A DNA stretch of 64,000 nucleotides from Microglena sp. YARC. Taxonomy: Eukaryota; Chlorophyta; Chlorophyceae; Chlamydomonadales; Chlamydomonadaceae. Each line of letters starts with the position of its first letter. The stretch's first letter is position 1. Location: assembly GCA_022414725.1 (NCBI GenBank), contig CM039462.1, positions 1,226,898 through 1,290,897 on the forward strand, read 5' to 3'. The position numbers were made by a program, and so were the translations under genes. The notes beneath the pieces are model-generated. The model was given only the letters and a program-made list of their open reading frames with translations, was not told where the DNA came from and did no database searches. Shown here piece after piece: positions 20,801 through 28,794 of the stretch.

Positions 20801-22625
20801 TGCAGCAGCCGAGGCAGTTGCAGCTGAATGACCCTCTGGCGCTGCCTCAACACCAGCTGTGGTAGCTGCAGCATCCTCTTCCTGTGATAGTGCAAGGGCA
20901 GTAACTTCGACAGAGGCATCTGAATGTGGCAAGGCCTTCACAGCAGCTGCAGTGTGCGCAGCAGCAGAGGCACGTTCATCTGGCGCAGACTCCACAATAG
21001 CTGTTGAAGCTGCAACGTCCTCATCCAGGGCAGCAGCAGCGGCATCTTCAACACAGATATCAGCCGAAGCTGCAGCACGTGCAGCAGCAGTCACATGTGC
21101 ATCTGACCCTTGCCCCACATCAGATGAAGACCCCAGCTGATCCTGATCAGGCTCGTCAGAATGAGCCACAGCCTGCTTCTGACCAGACACACCAGATGAA
21201 GCCCTTGCCTGATCCTGATCAGGCTCATCAGAATGAGCCACAGCCTCAATCTGATTTGCACCATGGGCCACAGACTCCTGATCAGACCCACCCGATGGAG
21301 CCACAGCCTGCTTCTGATCAAACACATCAGATGGAGCAATAGCTTCAATCTGACTTGCACCATGGGCCACAGACTCCTGATCAGACCCATCAGATGTTAC
21401 CACAGCTGACTCATGATGAGACCCATCAGAAGAAGCCACAGCCTCAAGATGAATTGCACCCCCTGCAACTTGCTTGCCTGAATCCACACTTGTTTCCAGA
21501 TGCACACTACCAGCTGAAGCCACACTCCTTGCTGAATGCATAATCTCTACTGAGTCTTCTGGAGCAGAAGCAACCTCAACAGGTGAGGGGCTGCGGTCCC
21601 TTCTCTCGGATTTATTCTGATCAAATGCCAATTTCTGGCCCTGGTCTAATGCTTTAACAGGTAAAGGGCTGCTATACCGTCCCTTGGAATCATCTTTATC
21701 AAATGCCAGAGTGTGGCCCTGGTCCAATGCTTCCACAGGCGAGGGGCTGCTATCCCTTTCCTTGGATTCATTCTGATCAAATGCCAGTGACTGGCCCCGG
21801 TCTAATATTTCACCGGACGAGAGGCTACCGTCCCTTCCCTTGGAGGAGCGCTTGGTGAGCTTGCTCCACAGGCGTTTCACGGAAGAGGGCGGGGTGGTCT
21901 GACTGCTTGATGAAGACGAGCGTTTTAACATGGGGGCCTTCGTGTCCGTAGCCCCCCCTGCCCCCCCGGGTCCTAGGGACATGGTCTTGCTGAGGGGGGC
22001 TGTGGGCATTGGTGTTGCTGCCTGCAACTTGCTGGGCTTTGCTTTGAGCCTTGCTGGGCTTTGCCTGAGCAATGCTGGGCTTTGCTCTGAGACTGTGCCC
22101 AAGGCAGGCCATGACTCGTCGGGGAGGATGATCTTATCTTGGACGGCGCATACGTTGTCTGCATGCATTGTGGTGGTCATTTTTATTGGTAGCTGTGATT
22201 ACTGGTGTAGTTCTCCTGGTATTTGATGTTGTGATTGAACTTTTAACTTGCACCAAAATTATTGTCGCCAAGGTAGTTGTTGTTGCACTAGTACAAGAAC
22301 TTAAAATTTACTAGAAACATCTGCCCACCTCACGCTTTCCCACCCTACCCCCTTCCCCTTCCTACCCCGTCCTCCCCCTTTCCACCCCACCCTTCTCTTC
22401 CCCGCCCCACCCCAATACCCCATCCCACCCCACTCCACTCCAGTACACCCTACCCGCCTGTGGCATGCCACCTTTTCTGAAAGTAATATTCACCTCACCT
22501 GTCTTCCCTGATGCCTTCTTCTCCCACCAGTGGCTCTTGCCGGCTACCAGGTCTTTCAGTGCTGCAAGGGAATCCTTACGGCTAGAATCTTTGGGACGCT
22601 TTGAAAACACCGTTTGATCACCACC
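1870..22625 (-). CDS. large multi-exon gene: Ala-rich repeat protein with C-terminal coiled-coil exons (partial)
   Basis: I do not recognise the family. Ten exons can be chained on the minus strand: 22625-22494, 22192-16297, 14927-13764, 12702-12329, 11644-11555, 10681-10589, 9047-8924, 4628-4576, 3370-3251 and 1983-1870. Each internal boundary has a GT donor and AG acceptor and the phases agree at every junction (0,1,1,0,0,0,1,0,0), giving 8160 nt or 2720 codons. The product has a basic Ser/Pro N-terminal part, about 1400 residues of degenerate Ala/Val/Thr/Asp repeats, an acidic region with many SP/TP sites, a Ser/Pro-rich segment, and then heptad-like Glu/Lys/Gln/Leu exons typical of a coiled coil. 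Inference: a structural or scaffold protein, possibly cell-cycle regulated. Introns are mostly minisatellite. Both true ends are unknown, and further exons could be missed in the long 8924-4628 intron although the phases fit without them. Confidence 0.7.
1985..2150. repeat. three tandem copies next to the exon j acceptor
   Basis: The unit with core caagacagaaagaaagcaac is present three times starting directly upstream of the exon j acceptor. It is intronic, with only the acceptor flank repeated. Confidence 0.65.
2455..2812. repeat. 50-bp tandem repeat, about 7 copies
   Basis: The unit contains ccataaatgggataatctc and gcacaccacggagg. Copies are nearly identical, so the expansion is recent. 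It is intronic in the coiled-coil gene. Confidence 0.9.
3122..3159. repeat. C38 homopolymer
   Basis: 38 consecutive C residues followed by a short CA run. The length is likely unreliable in any assembly. Confidence 0.9.
3251..3370 (-). CDS. exon i: coiled-coil exon, 40 codons
   Basis: Acceptor atcaaccag, donor AAGCAG|GTGAGA, phase 0 at both ends. It encodes LIAKDDDCAAAKLSDY followed by a Gln/Leu-rich helix. A partial copy of its 5' half lies at 3640-3700, and two shorter copies of the acceptor region lie near 3765 and 3825. Confidence 0.7.
3410..3560. repeat. cagacaggtaga minisatellite
   Basis: A degenerate 4/12-bp GACA-type array upstream of the exon i acceptor; related copies lie at 3870-3930. 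Confidence 0.7.
3640..3850 (-). repeat. partial copies of exon i acceptor end
   Basis: At 3640-3700 the first ~50 coding bases of exon i (minus-strand peptide LIAKDDDCAK) and its acceptor are repeated. Shorter copies of the acceptor flank (ctggttgatggta on plus) are at about 3765 and 3825. Confidence 0.75.
4576..4628 (-). CDS. exon h: short coiled-coil exon
   Basis: A 53-nt exon between acceptor cgatccag and donor CAGAAG|GTAGGC. Its phase (1 to 0) fits exons g and i exactly, and it encodes LQEVLAGKECTVAQLQK. Confidence 0.6.
4690..4756 (-). repeat. dispersed repeat copy (TTACAGTCCAGGG family)
   Basis: Plus strand tggcctacccctggactgta followed by a CATA microsatellite. Confidence 0.75.
4999..6420. 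repeat. 39/40-bp satellite block, about 36 copies
   Basis: The unit has cores tttctgcatgtgtttgcatg and taagttttg. The left third has 40-bp units with gttgcgtgta or gttgcatgta; the right part has ~39-bp units with tttgcatgta and variants carrying ctaagtg. Because the units lack stops in several frames, long ORFs appear on both strands; they are artefacts. It is intronic between exons g and h. Confidence 0.9.
6790..8530. repeat. long minisatellite, two unit types
   Basis: At 6790-7010 the unit is about 35 bp (gcagggcataatttggggcg). From 7010 to 8530 the units are 100-135 bp with cores ataatcttggggagtcac and cccaactggtcaactaggca, about 14 copies. The array abuts the decayed copy of exon g's donor end. 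Confidence 0.85.
8527..8578 (-). repeat. decayed copy of exon g donor end
   Basis: The plus-strand segment ggttcacttcctggttggta matches the 3' coding end of exon g nearly base for base; the GT donor itself is lost. Confidence 0.75.
8842..9300. repeat. G22 tract and TGTG-rich minisatellite flanking exon g
   Basis: G22 lies at 8842-8863 after a TGG/TG array. A tgtgtgggtatgtatg array at 9060-9300 lies upstream of the exon g acceptor. Confidence 0.8.
8924..9047 (-). CDS. exon g: coiled-coil exon
   Basis: Acceptor tgctcgcag, donor GCAG|GTGGGA, phase 0 to 1. Encodes 41 residues, including ARAAMLEEKLVDKHRHCSSL, with clear heptads. A decayed copy of its 3' third is present at 8527-8578 in the downstream intron. 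Confidence 0.7.
9390..10460 (-). repeat. tandem copies of exon f donor end, about 9
   Basis: Units of ~110-140 bp each carry a copy of the exon f 3' coding end (minus strand gatgctgcatcacaagc, peptide like DAASQAMAVEK), at about 9405, 9550, 9670, 9795, 9915, 10050, 10160, 10270 and 10430. The copy at 10430 keeps an intact AAG|GTAAAG donor; several others have stops or lost donors. An in-phase acceptor is missing, so they are unlikely to be cassette exons. Confidence 0.8.
10589..10681 (-). CDS. exon f: coiled-coil exon, 31 codons
   Basis: Acceptor gtgctgtag, donor GATAAG|GTAGAC, phase 0 at both ends. The peptide includes RLADCEAALQGTTLEAVAQA. Partial copies of its 5' half lie in tandem upstream (10740-11060) and copies of its 3' half lie in tandem downstream (9390-10460), making it the clearest exon with expansions on both sides. 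Confidence 0.7.
10740..11060 (-). repeat. three tandem copies of exon f acceptor end
   Basis: Copies at about 10760-10812, 10885-10935 and 10995-11055 repeat the acceptor (gtgctgtag-like) plus the first ~45 coding bases of exon f, separated by ATAATAATAA-rich spacer. Confidence 0.8.
11235..11312 (-). repeat. dispersed repeat copy (TTACAGTCCAGGG family)
   Basis: Plus strand tggcctacccctggactgta followed by acatacatacatg; longer match into agcccttcctgtcgcagttg. Confidence 0.75.
11555..11644 (-). CDS. exon e: coiled-coil exon, 30 codons
   Basis: Lies between acceptor cctgcgatag and donor GCTGAG|GTGCGT, phase 0 at both ends. The peptide contains MEREARLYSEEQLGAANTL, a typical coiled-coil sequence. 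The GAT/GGT trinucleotide array starts immediately upstream of the acceptor. Confidence 0.65.
11655..12200. repeat. GAT/GGT trinucleotide array
   Basis: About 550 bp of GATGGT/GATGAT/GCTGGT triplets directly upstream of the exon e acceptor. It gives Asp/Gly, Met/Val or Ile/Thr strings by frame; I treat it as an intronic repeat, not protein. Confidence 0.85.
12196..12310 (-). repeat. two copies of exon d donor end
   Basis: A full copy with intact GTGAGT donor lies at 12247-12303 (minus peptide ISTMQLERSMQHQD) and a partial one without donor at 12196-12233, both just downstream of the real exon end at 12329. Confidence 0.85.
12329..12702 (-). CDS. exon d: coiled-coil exon
   Basis: Encodes about 124 residues after acceptor catgcacag, ending at CAAGAT|GTGAGT in phase 0. 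The central part is a strong coiled coil made of repeated units of the form KLAVAERRA, with alternating Ala/Glu/Arg/Leu heptads. The last residues (ISTMQFERSMQQQD) are the part that has been copied into the next intron. Confidence 0.75.
12815..13040. repeat. gctgatgacaat minisatellite
   Basis: Degenerate 12-30 bp units such as tctggtgacaatgc. Intronic; open on both strands, but no splice sites of the right phase were found. Confidence 0.7.
13060..13745 (-). repeat. about nine tandem copies of exon c donor end with TTTAGGG tracts
   Basis: Each 70-85 bp unit holds a copy of the last ~45 coding bases of exon c (plus strand gaaggagctca ... cttcttcctcaaagttgatg) and the donor flank. Several keep a GTAAG donor. 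Between units the plus strand has ggtttagggtttaggg, identical to the plant-type telomere repeat. Confidence 0.9.
13764..14927 (-). CDS. exon c: Ser/Pro/Ala-rich exon
   Basis: Open for 388 codons. The acceptor is cccaacacag and the donor AAAG|GTAAGG, phase 1 on both sides, joining exon b and exon d without shift. It contains a tandem duplicated block around KNSSPDAVPPV and LIRCNSAKEAP, an Ala/Thr-rich stretch, and ends with a short amphipathic acidic segment, INFEEEAMRLMSSFKG. The acceptor end has one extra copy upstream (near 15070) and the donor end has about nine extra copies downstream. Confidence 0.7.
14960..15100 (-). repeat. upstream copy of exon c acceptor end
   Basis: The acceptor cccaacacag plus the first ~90 coding bases of exon c are repeated once, with the second acceptor near 15070. 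Confidence 0.75.
15394..15921. mobile_element. foldback element with 18-bp minisatellite core
   Basis: Inverted repeats of 58-59 bp lie at 15394-15452 and 15864-15921 (both read tgtccctcccacag inward on opposite strands). The interior 15540-15845 is an 18-bp array (gacaggttggcatccttt), open for 117 codons on the plus strand and broken by TAA on the minus. A non-autonomous foldback/MITE-type element is the best reading. Confidence 0.7.
15924..16083. mobile_element. 160-bp near-perfect palindrome (MITE-like)
   Basis: The two arms, each about 75 bp, begin ccctacggcagcctgca and its complement, with a loop around 16000. Repeats of acacctgtt occur within each arm. No target duplication is visible. 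Confidence 0.75.
16086..16122 (-). repeat. copy of exon b donor end
   Basis: The plus strand aggtgcaccttccattggga repeats the exon b end (SPMKG|GTGCGC) with a usable GTGCAC donor, 175 bp downstream of the real one at 16297. Confidence 0.75.
16297..22192 (-). CDS. exon b: ~1965-codon Ala/Val/Thr/Asp-rich repeat exon
   Basis: One uninterrupted reading frame with an in-frame ATG at 22180-22178. Residues 1-220 are Ser/Pro/Lys-rich and hold three or four repeats around the motif LAFDQN. Roughly residues 220-1650 are degenerate repeats of about 15-40 residues built from Ala, Val, Thr and Asp, with recurring cores such as VVDPAAPAADT and ATVATPAA. The last ~300 residues are acidic and phosphosite-like, with many SP and TP pairs (ESTPSPVRRLRTPTKEFTP is a clear example). 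The exon ends at AAAG|GTGCGC in phase 1. The repeat region also stays open in other frames on both strands because of its codon bias; those are shadows. No membrane segment or catalytic motif is seen. The repeat tract is probably intrinsically disordered. Confidence 0.75.
22494..22625 (-). CDS. exon a of the coiled-coil gene (first exon found)
   Basis: A 44-codon open segment begins after a cgacag acceptor and encodes a Lys/Ser-rich peptide containing SKRPKDSSRKD and later HWWEKKASGK. Two overlapping donors exist (after 22499, phase 1, or after 22494, phase 0); only the phase 0 choice keeps the frame of the next exon. The initiator is not visible, so either an upstream exon exists or the gene starts at the ATG at 22180 and this exon belongs to something else. 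Confidence 0.5.
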
Positions 22626-23110
22626 CTGTCGCCAAGGGAGAGGATATCAGCACTGTGGTGTGGTGTGGTGTGGTGTGGTGTGGTGTGGTGTGGTGTGGTG
22701 TGGTGTGGTATAGTGTGGTATAGTGTGGTGTGGAGTGGTACTGAGGTGTGGGGTGGGGTAGCAGAAGGTTTGTGTTTGTAGACTCTTCCACAAGTGGTGA
22801 GAAAAGTGGAGGGTCATTGTCGTAGGAGGTGGGCTAGGACAGTGAACCCATAGTTGGAGCTTGACTGAAGTGGCCTTGTCCCTTGAGCTTTGAGCTACAA
22901 TAGGAAAGAACACAAACCATGCTTCGAACATGTATAACGTGCTGGTTTATACATAGACCGAGAGACTGCCTAAGCAAGAGGCTGGACGAGAGCATGACTC
23001 GCGCAGCAGATCCGGTGGGATGGGTTTGAGCCAACGGTTCGGGTCCAAGGAGCGCTTGCATATTGCTGTTATTCTTGCCCGCTTAGATGAGTCCTAATAT
23101 TCTCCTCATA
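22626..23110. other. upstream region of the coiled-coil gene
   Basis: Holds a GTGTG array (22655-22735) and a possible minus-strand exon starting after ctattgtag near 22898, for which I cannot find a fitting donor. Nothing else is recognisable. Confidence 0.4.
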
Positions 23111-23121
23111 TCGGCAAGTGA

Positions 23122-23502
23122 ATGCGCACTGGCGTCGAGCAGCAAGCGAAGCGATCTATCCTACCTGAACATCGCTCAGCGGGAGGTCCGCCATTTGAAA
23201 AAATTAGGCCGCAGGAATTCCGCAGTATGTTTGGTACGATGGAGCTATTATCCAATGCAGCGATAGTGTTGGGGCGTCAGTTTTACACCACGATTGGCGA
23301 AGCGGCGGTATTACAGCCAGGATTCGTCAAGCTTCGTGTTCGACAGCTCTGCCTGGAAGTTCAAGTTGTCGAAAAACGAGAAGGTAAAACGTACAGTGAA
23401 AGTACGCTGACGTGTAATTGTAGCTGTCGAATCGATGGGGCAATGTGGCACCGACAACGGCGGGAATACGTGATTTGCAAGGAGAATACTCATACGAGTT
23501 AA
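23122..23502 (+). CDS. hypothetical protein, 126 codons
   Basis: A plus-strand ATG ORF, divergent from the coiled-coil gene, with an even amino acid composition, unlike the repeat ORFs around it. The peptide includes FVKLRVRQLCLEVQVVEKRE. A potential GTAAAA donor follows at 23384, so it could be a first exon. No family recognised; the opposite strand is also open for 107 codons. Confidence 0.3.
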   Translation: MRTGVEQQAKRSILPEHRSAGGPPFEKIRPQEFRSMFGTMELLSNAAIVLGRQFYTTIGEAAVLQPGFVKLRVRQLCLEVQVVEKREGKTYSESTLTCNCSCRIDGAMWHRQRREYVICKENTHTS

Positions 23503-23649
23503 AGCAGCAAACATAGGGGAGTCTATCCGTGTCCAAGCGAACGTTTTGCATCGGAATGTCAAACTCAAGAAGTCAGGCACAAATGCGAGCCGAATTCCAA
23601 CGGAAATCGATTCATCGAACTGATGTGGGCTCACGTTGAGGAAGAGAAC

Positions 23650-25335
23650 TAACCCACCAGCGGCTGCATAGCATGTGATGTTTGTTTGAAGTCTCGTGGG
23701 ATCAAATCAACTAACTTCCAAAAAACATCACAGTTTGCAGTTATGTTGACATCCTGTCGGGAAAAGAAGGCTTGTGTGAAACTCCTCGACCCACTTGGAC
23801 CCTGCTTGAACCCACTTCGTTTCACCGCTTGGATCCTCTTGGATCCGCTTCGACCCGCTTCGTTCCACCGCTTCGACAAACTTCGTTTTTTTCCTGAGCC
23901 CCCTCCCCGCCCCGCCCCACCCCGGGGCCCCACCCCCCTGCCAGGCCCCCCCTGCCCCCAGGCCCTGCCCCCCGCACGCAGTCTCCCCGTTGTATGACTG
24001 GCCCTAATTGGTCCTTGGCCCTGTCGTACCCCCGGTCGTACCCTGCTTGCTGCGCGCCGCTGCGATCGATTCCGCCCACCTGCAGCTCTGCCAATTTTCC
24101 GCGTTGCTTGCGACCCGCCTAGGACTTGTCGGCAGGGTCGGGCACGGTGTCATCATATATGAAAGCTGTGATAAATTATACCTCTCACAAACTGTCAGGC
24201 TTTTTTTGACTGCGATAATTGGCAGGTTGCGATAAAAACCCGGCAGTGCCTAGCACGTCGTACTGACGGAGACCTCCACCCACCCACCCACCCACCCACC
24301 GCCCCTCCCCCCCAGCTTTCCTCCATAAAGCCTCCACACTCTGCCCCTAGCCCTGGCCTGTAGCTTTTAGCCACCACAGGACTTCAAAACGAGCAGGACC
24401 CAACCTGGCCACTTCCACTTCTCAAGTGACTTCTCAAATGACTGATCCAGACGATCTCACAGCTATTATGCACATCAGTGTCTCCCGTGGTGGATAGGAG
24501 GAGGACTGTCTAAGTCCTAGCGAGGTACCATGTCACTGTGTAGTTATCATCTATGCTTGGACATTTATGTCCTTGGATATCCTCGGATGTCCTTGGAAGT
24601 GTTTCAATGTACAGACGGGAAACATTATTTTGTATGTTTGTGTGTGTGTGTATGATGTTTGTTAGTCCTCATTGAGTCTGCCTAGCCGTGGGCACATTTG
24701 GAAAGCAGTAGGGCACAAGGATATCATTATCATCATCATCAGGAGTGTTCATAAGTCCCCATAGACTTTGTCAAGCTGTGAGCACATTCGAACTCCCATA
24801 TGATGCCACGACTATGAAACCATGTGGATATTTGGCTACTTCTCTTAGCTCTGCTGGTTCTCTGAAGTTAGAACTGTCAGTTTCCACCACTAGGTCTCTG
24901 TCGCTCATCAACCAAACCGTTTACCCCTACCCACCCACCCACCCACCCACCTACCCCTTCCCCGCTCTTTTGTTCCTCGCCAATGTGACTGTCCACCCTC
25001 CACTCCACTCCCCTGCTATTCTCAAATATGCAAACACACTCCCTCGTGCCCCCCCTCGACCTCTCTCCTCCACTTGAAGATGCAGTCCACACCTGCCCCA
25101 CTCCAACCCTCCAACTATCCAACCCTCCAACCCTCCAACCCTCCAACCCACTCCACTTATGTGTTACAGGCATCCCCAGAATGAGGTCAGGTCGGATATT
25201 GTGACAGTGGATAAGAGGGGCATACTACATGACCTGTCATTGTGTCAGCTTCAAGGTGCTCTAGGTTGCGTTAGGTTTGGCTGAGTCGCCAGGCAGAAGT
25301 GGTACCTCGTAGCTACTGTGCATACACCTATAGCC
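23650..25335. other. intergenic region upstream of the ARM-RING gene
   Basis: Contains a short piece of a dispersed element (24090-24129), CCCACC microsatellites and C-rich stretches. No gene is evident; it presumably includes the promoter of the downstream gene, but no motif can be assigned. Confidence 0.4.
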
Positions 25336-27321
25336 ATGTCAGCCAAGGAGGACATGCACAACCAAGCAGGCGACCCTGAAATTCTCCGCAACATCTTGAG
25401 AATTAGTCCTACATCTGACTTGACTGACAAGTGTATTGGAGCACGTGAACTTAAGGCTCTAGCAGTGAAAGATAGCAACAAGGTAGCTAGCTATGCCAGT
25501 GCCATCCCCAACCTCGTGGCCATGTTGTCGCCCAAGATGCCACACGACATACAGGAGGATGTCGCAGAGGCGCTTGGTTCTCTAGCCTGCCACAGCCATG
25601 ACAACAAGGACAAGGTGGCTGCTGCAGGTGCCATCCCTCCCTTGGTTGCATTGTTGTCCGCCAGCACTCCACCAATTTTGCTGGAAACTGCAGGTTTGCA
25701 GGCCATAGCAGCATATGCTCTTGGACATCTAGCTGCCAATGATAGTGGCAACCAAGGCAAGGTGGTATCCGCTGGTGCCATCCCTCCCTTGGTGGCATTA
25801 TTGTCCTCCAGCACCCCATCAGGTGTGCAAGAGCAGGCAGCACGCACGCTTCTTAGTCTAGTTACGAACAGTCCTGTCAACCAGGGCATGGTGGCAGCTG
25901 CAGCTGCCATTCCCCTTTTGGTTGCATTGTTGTCAGCCAGCACTCCACCAATTTTCCTGGAAACTGCAGCTGTTCAGGCCGCAGCAGCATCTGTTCTTGC
26001 ACGTCTAGTTGCCAACAACCCTGACAATCAGGGCATGGTGGCGTCAGCTAGTGCCATTCCCCAATTGGTGGCATTGTTGTCCGCCAACAATCTAGCAGGT
26101 GTGCAACAGGAAGCAGCATCTGCTCTTGGACATCTAGTTGACAGCAATACTGGCAACCAAGGCAGAGTGGCATCTGCTGGCGCTATACCGCCCTTGGTCG
26201 CATTGTTGTCCGCCGACTCTCTAGCAGGTGTGCAAACGATGGCAGCACGTGCTCTTGCTCATCTAGTTTCCAACAACCCTGGCAATCAGGGCATGGTGGC
26301 GTCTGCTAGTGCCATTGCCCCCTTGGTTGCACTGTTGTCCGCCAGCACTACCGCAGGTGTGCAGGCTGGCGCAGCATGTGCTGTTGCAAATCTAGCTGCC
26401 AATAATACCGGCAACCAAGGCAAGGTGGTATCTGCTGGCGCAGTCCCTCTCTTGGTTGGATTGTTGTCCATCTACACTTCAGCACATGTGCAAGATCATG
26501 CAGCTCGCGCTCTTTCAAGTCTAGTTGTCAATAGTACTAGAAACCAAGGCAAAGTGGCTGCTGCCGGCGCGATCCCCCCCTTGGTTGCACTGTTCTCTGA
26601 CAGCACTCTAGATATCGTGCAGCAACAGGCAGGCTATGCCCTTGCGAATCTAGTTTCCAACAAACGGGACAACCAGGTCGAGGTGGCATCTGCCGGGGGC
26701 ATTCCCCCCCTGGTGGCGTTGTTGTCGACCGAAATGCCACCTGTTGTGCATGGGATGTTCGTGGAATTTCTAACACAAATGGCAGCCTGCAATACTTACA
26801 CCAGGAAAATTGTAGCTGATGCCAATGCCATCTCTCCCTTGGTGGGATTGATGACTAATCCTTTGACGACTGCTCAAGTATATTCGAACGCATTGTTGAT
26901 TGTCACGACATTATTGTCCGACCCTCGTGTTCGTGTAAAGTTTACATCTGCAACTTCCTTTCTCCCCCTAGTGGCATTGCTGCAAGTTGATTCTCCCGAG
27001 CGTGTGTTGGTTGGGACTTCAAGTGTCCTAAGCCATCTTGCGTGTATCAGTCCTAGCATTCGGAGAGAGCTGGCTGCGGCTGGCATCATTCTTCCTCTAC
27101 TAGCAGTCCGGGCTGCTAGTAGCACCCCACCTCAGGTGCAGGACAAGCTGGACAAGCTTCATGTGTCATTGCGGGACGTGTGCTCATGCCCGCATTGCGT
27201 ATCCAAGGGGAAGCGTATGAGTGGACAGGGTTCAATTGAGGGTAGTTCAACATCAGCGCTTGAACATCCCGGGGCCACTACCTCTGTTGCGGAGCCTGTG
27301 GACTCAGAAACACTTCTGCAG
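25336..27321 (+). CDS. ARM-RING exon 1 (armadillo repeats)
   Basis: 662 codons ending at CTGCAG|GTGAGA in phase 0. The ARM repeats are unusually alike at DNA level (for example the repeated ttggtggcattgttgtccgc), pointing to internal duplication. Confidence 0.88.
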
Positions 27322-28326
27322 GTGAGAGCTTGTGGTAGTTTGATGGCCTGGTGATGGTGTGGGAGGGGATGAGGGTGATGAGGGCGGCGTGGTGATGGGG
27401 GGTAGATGGCAATGAAGGTGATCGTGGTGATGGTAATGGTGATTGCGGTGAATGTCATGGTGGGGGTGGCGGTGGTGATGGGGTTGTGGACCTGGATATG
27501 GATATAAATAAGTGTTCTACCTATTGATGGGCCGATCATAATGTACTCCTTGACTGGCGCTGATCCTGATGGTATCACAAACGAAGCCTTACATATCACA
27601 CCTTACAGAGCTGTGAGAAGGCGTAGGGTAGCGCTGATAAAGAGATATATGTAGGGGTCGGCTATGTTATATAATATTAGTGAATAAATAATATTATATG
27701 ATGTTACAAAATATTAGTCGAACGAGCCGTCTCACCAAAATTTCGAATTTATTTGAAAAACTAATAGTACCGGTATTGTGACTCTATAATAATATTGTGA
27801 CACAATATTAATATTAGTTTTTTAAGCACTGATATTAGTTGCCGTTCCCTAGATATATGCACAAAAAGACAGAAATGCAGAAGTTTGTCCCCTTTTGATT
27901 TCATTCCAGGAATTGTTGGAAGAGGACGAGAATGAGAAAGCTATGAAGGAGACCAAGGCTAAATCCAAGAAGGGGAAGAAGCAGCGGCAGAAGGAGAAGA
28001 AGAAGGAGATGGGGAAGAGAGAAGAACAGCTGCTGGCAGTTGATCAAGTGTCTGAGGGTGGGAGCAAGGATGCAGAAAAGCATCTGATGCAGCATCAACC
28101 TGCAGGGGAGGTTGGTGCAGGAGGTAGTGGTGGCGTGAAGCCCAGTGGGGGTGGTGATGATGATGAGGAGCTGTGTGTTGTGTGCTTGGATAGGGAGCGG
28201 GATGTGTTCTTGCAGCCCTGCGGCCATGTTATCATGTGCTCCCGCTGCTGTGGTGATGTGCTGGCAAAAAAATCCATATGCCCCATTTGTCGCGCCCAGG
28301 TGTTGGGGCACGCGGTACTGGAGTAG
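25336..28326 (+). CDS. armadillo-repeat protein with C-terminal RING finger (probable E3 ubiquitin ligase)
   Basis: Two exons (25336-27321 and 27910-28326) encode 800 residues. I chose the ATG at 25336 because the frame upstream of it has no other ATG. Residues ~50-600 are about a dozen armadillo repeats of 41-46 residues, with the recurring form NQGMVASAGAIPPLVALLS. A Lys-rich helix follows at the exon 2 start, then a C3HC4 RING: C751, C754, C766, H768, C772, C775, C786, C789. ARM repeats bind protein partners and RING fingers recruit E2 enzymes, so substrate recognition plus ubiquitin transfer is the likely role (inference). The RING at the C-terminus with a CPIC ending resembles the IAP/MUL-type group; plant ARM proteins more often carry a U-box, so this arrangement is less usual. 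Substrate and location are unknown. Confidence 0.88.
27652..27851. mobile_element. hAT-like MITE, 200 bp, in the ARM-RING intron
   Basis: The terminal inverted repeats are taggggtcggc and the complement of gccgttcccta. It is flanked on both sides by the 8-bp direct repeat gatatatg (27644-27651 and 27852-27859). The interior is AT-rich with ATATTA motifs. An 8-bp target duplication and TAGGG ends fit the hAT superfamily. Confidence 0.85.
27910..28326 (+). CDS. ARM-RING exon 2 (Lys-rich linker and RING)
   Basis: Acceptor tttcattccag, in phase with exon 1, stop TAG at 28324-28326. A Lys/Glu-rich linker precedes the RING finger, which ends with CPICRAQVLGHAVLE. Confidence 0.88.
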   Translation, partial: ELLEEDENEKAMKETKAKSKKGKKQRQKEKKKEMGKREEQLLAVDQVSEGGSKDAEKHLMQHQPAGEVGAGGSGGVKPSGGGDDDEELCVVCLDRERDVFLQPCGHVIMCSRCCGDVLAKKSICPICRAQVLGHAVLE

Positions 28327-28790
28327 TGAGGAGAGAGTGAGGCTACCATGCATGTCACCTTAGCTCACAATATGCAAGGATGGCAGCAGCTCTGTTTGTT
28401 GTGGGGTGGGTGCGTGGGTGGTGGTGGTAATACTGGAAGCTGAAACACTTTTCAGGGACTTGAATCTTCACAAACTGGTGTCAACCTGTCAAAAAGCTTC
28501 TCCAGATTTTGCAGCTCACCACCACCTGAGGCTATAGTGCTCAGGCTATCCTATGCCCATATGGCAGCTGCCACCTGAACAGCTGAGCAGGGCTCTTGAT
28601 AAGGATAAGGTAGTGGGTAGCGCTGGGTGGGTGGGTGCATGTGCTTGTGTGTGTTCGTGTGCATGTGCATTATCTCCTGTATTGCTTTTATTATCTACTT
28701 TAGTCAAACAAGTTGCCGGTCATGGTTGAATTGCATACCCACCCCTTAGTATTTAACACTCCAGGGCTTCTGTTGACTTAGCTATGTTCC
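28327..28790. other. downstream flank of the ARM-RING gene
   Basis: No ORF or repeat of note apart from a short GTGGGTGG run; probably holds the 3' UTR. Confidence 0.3.
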
Positions 28791-28794
28791 GTCT

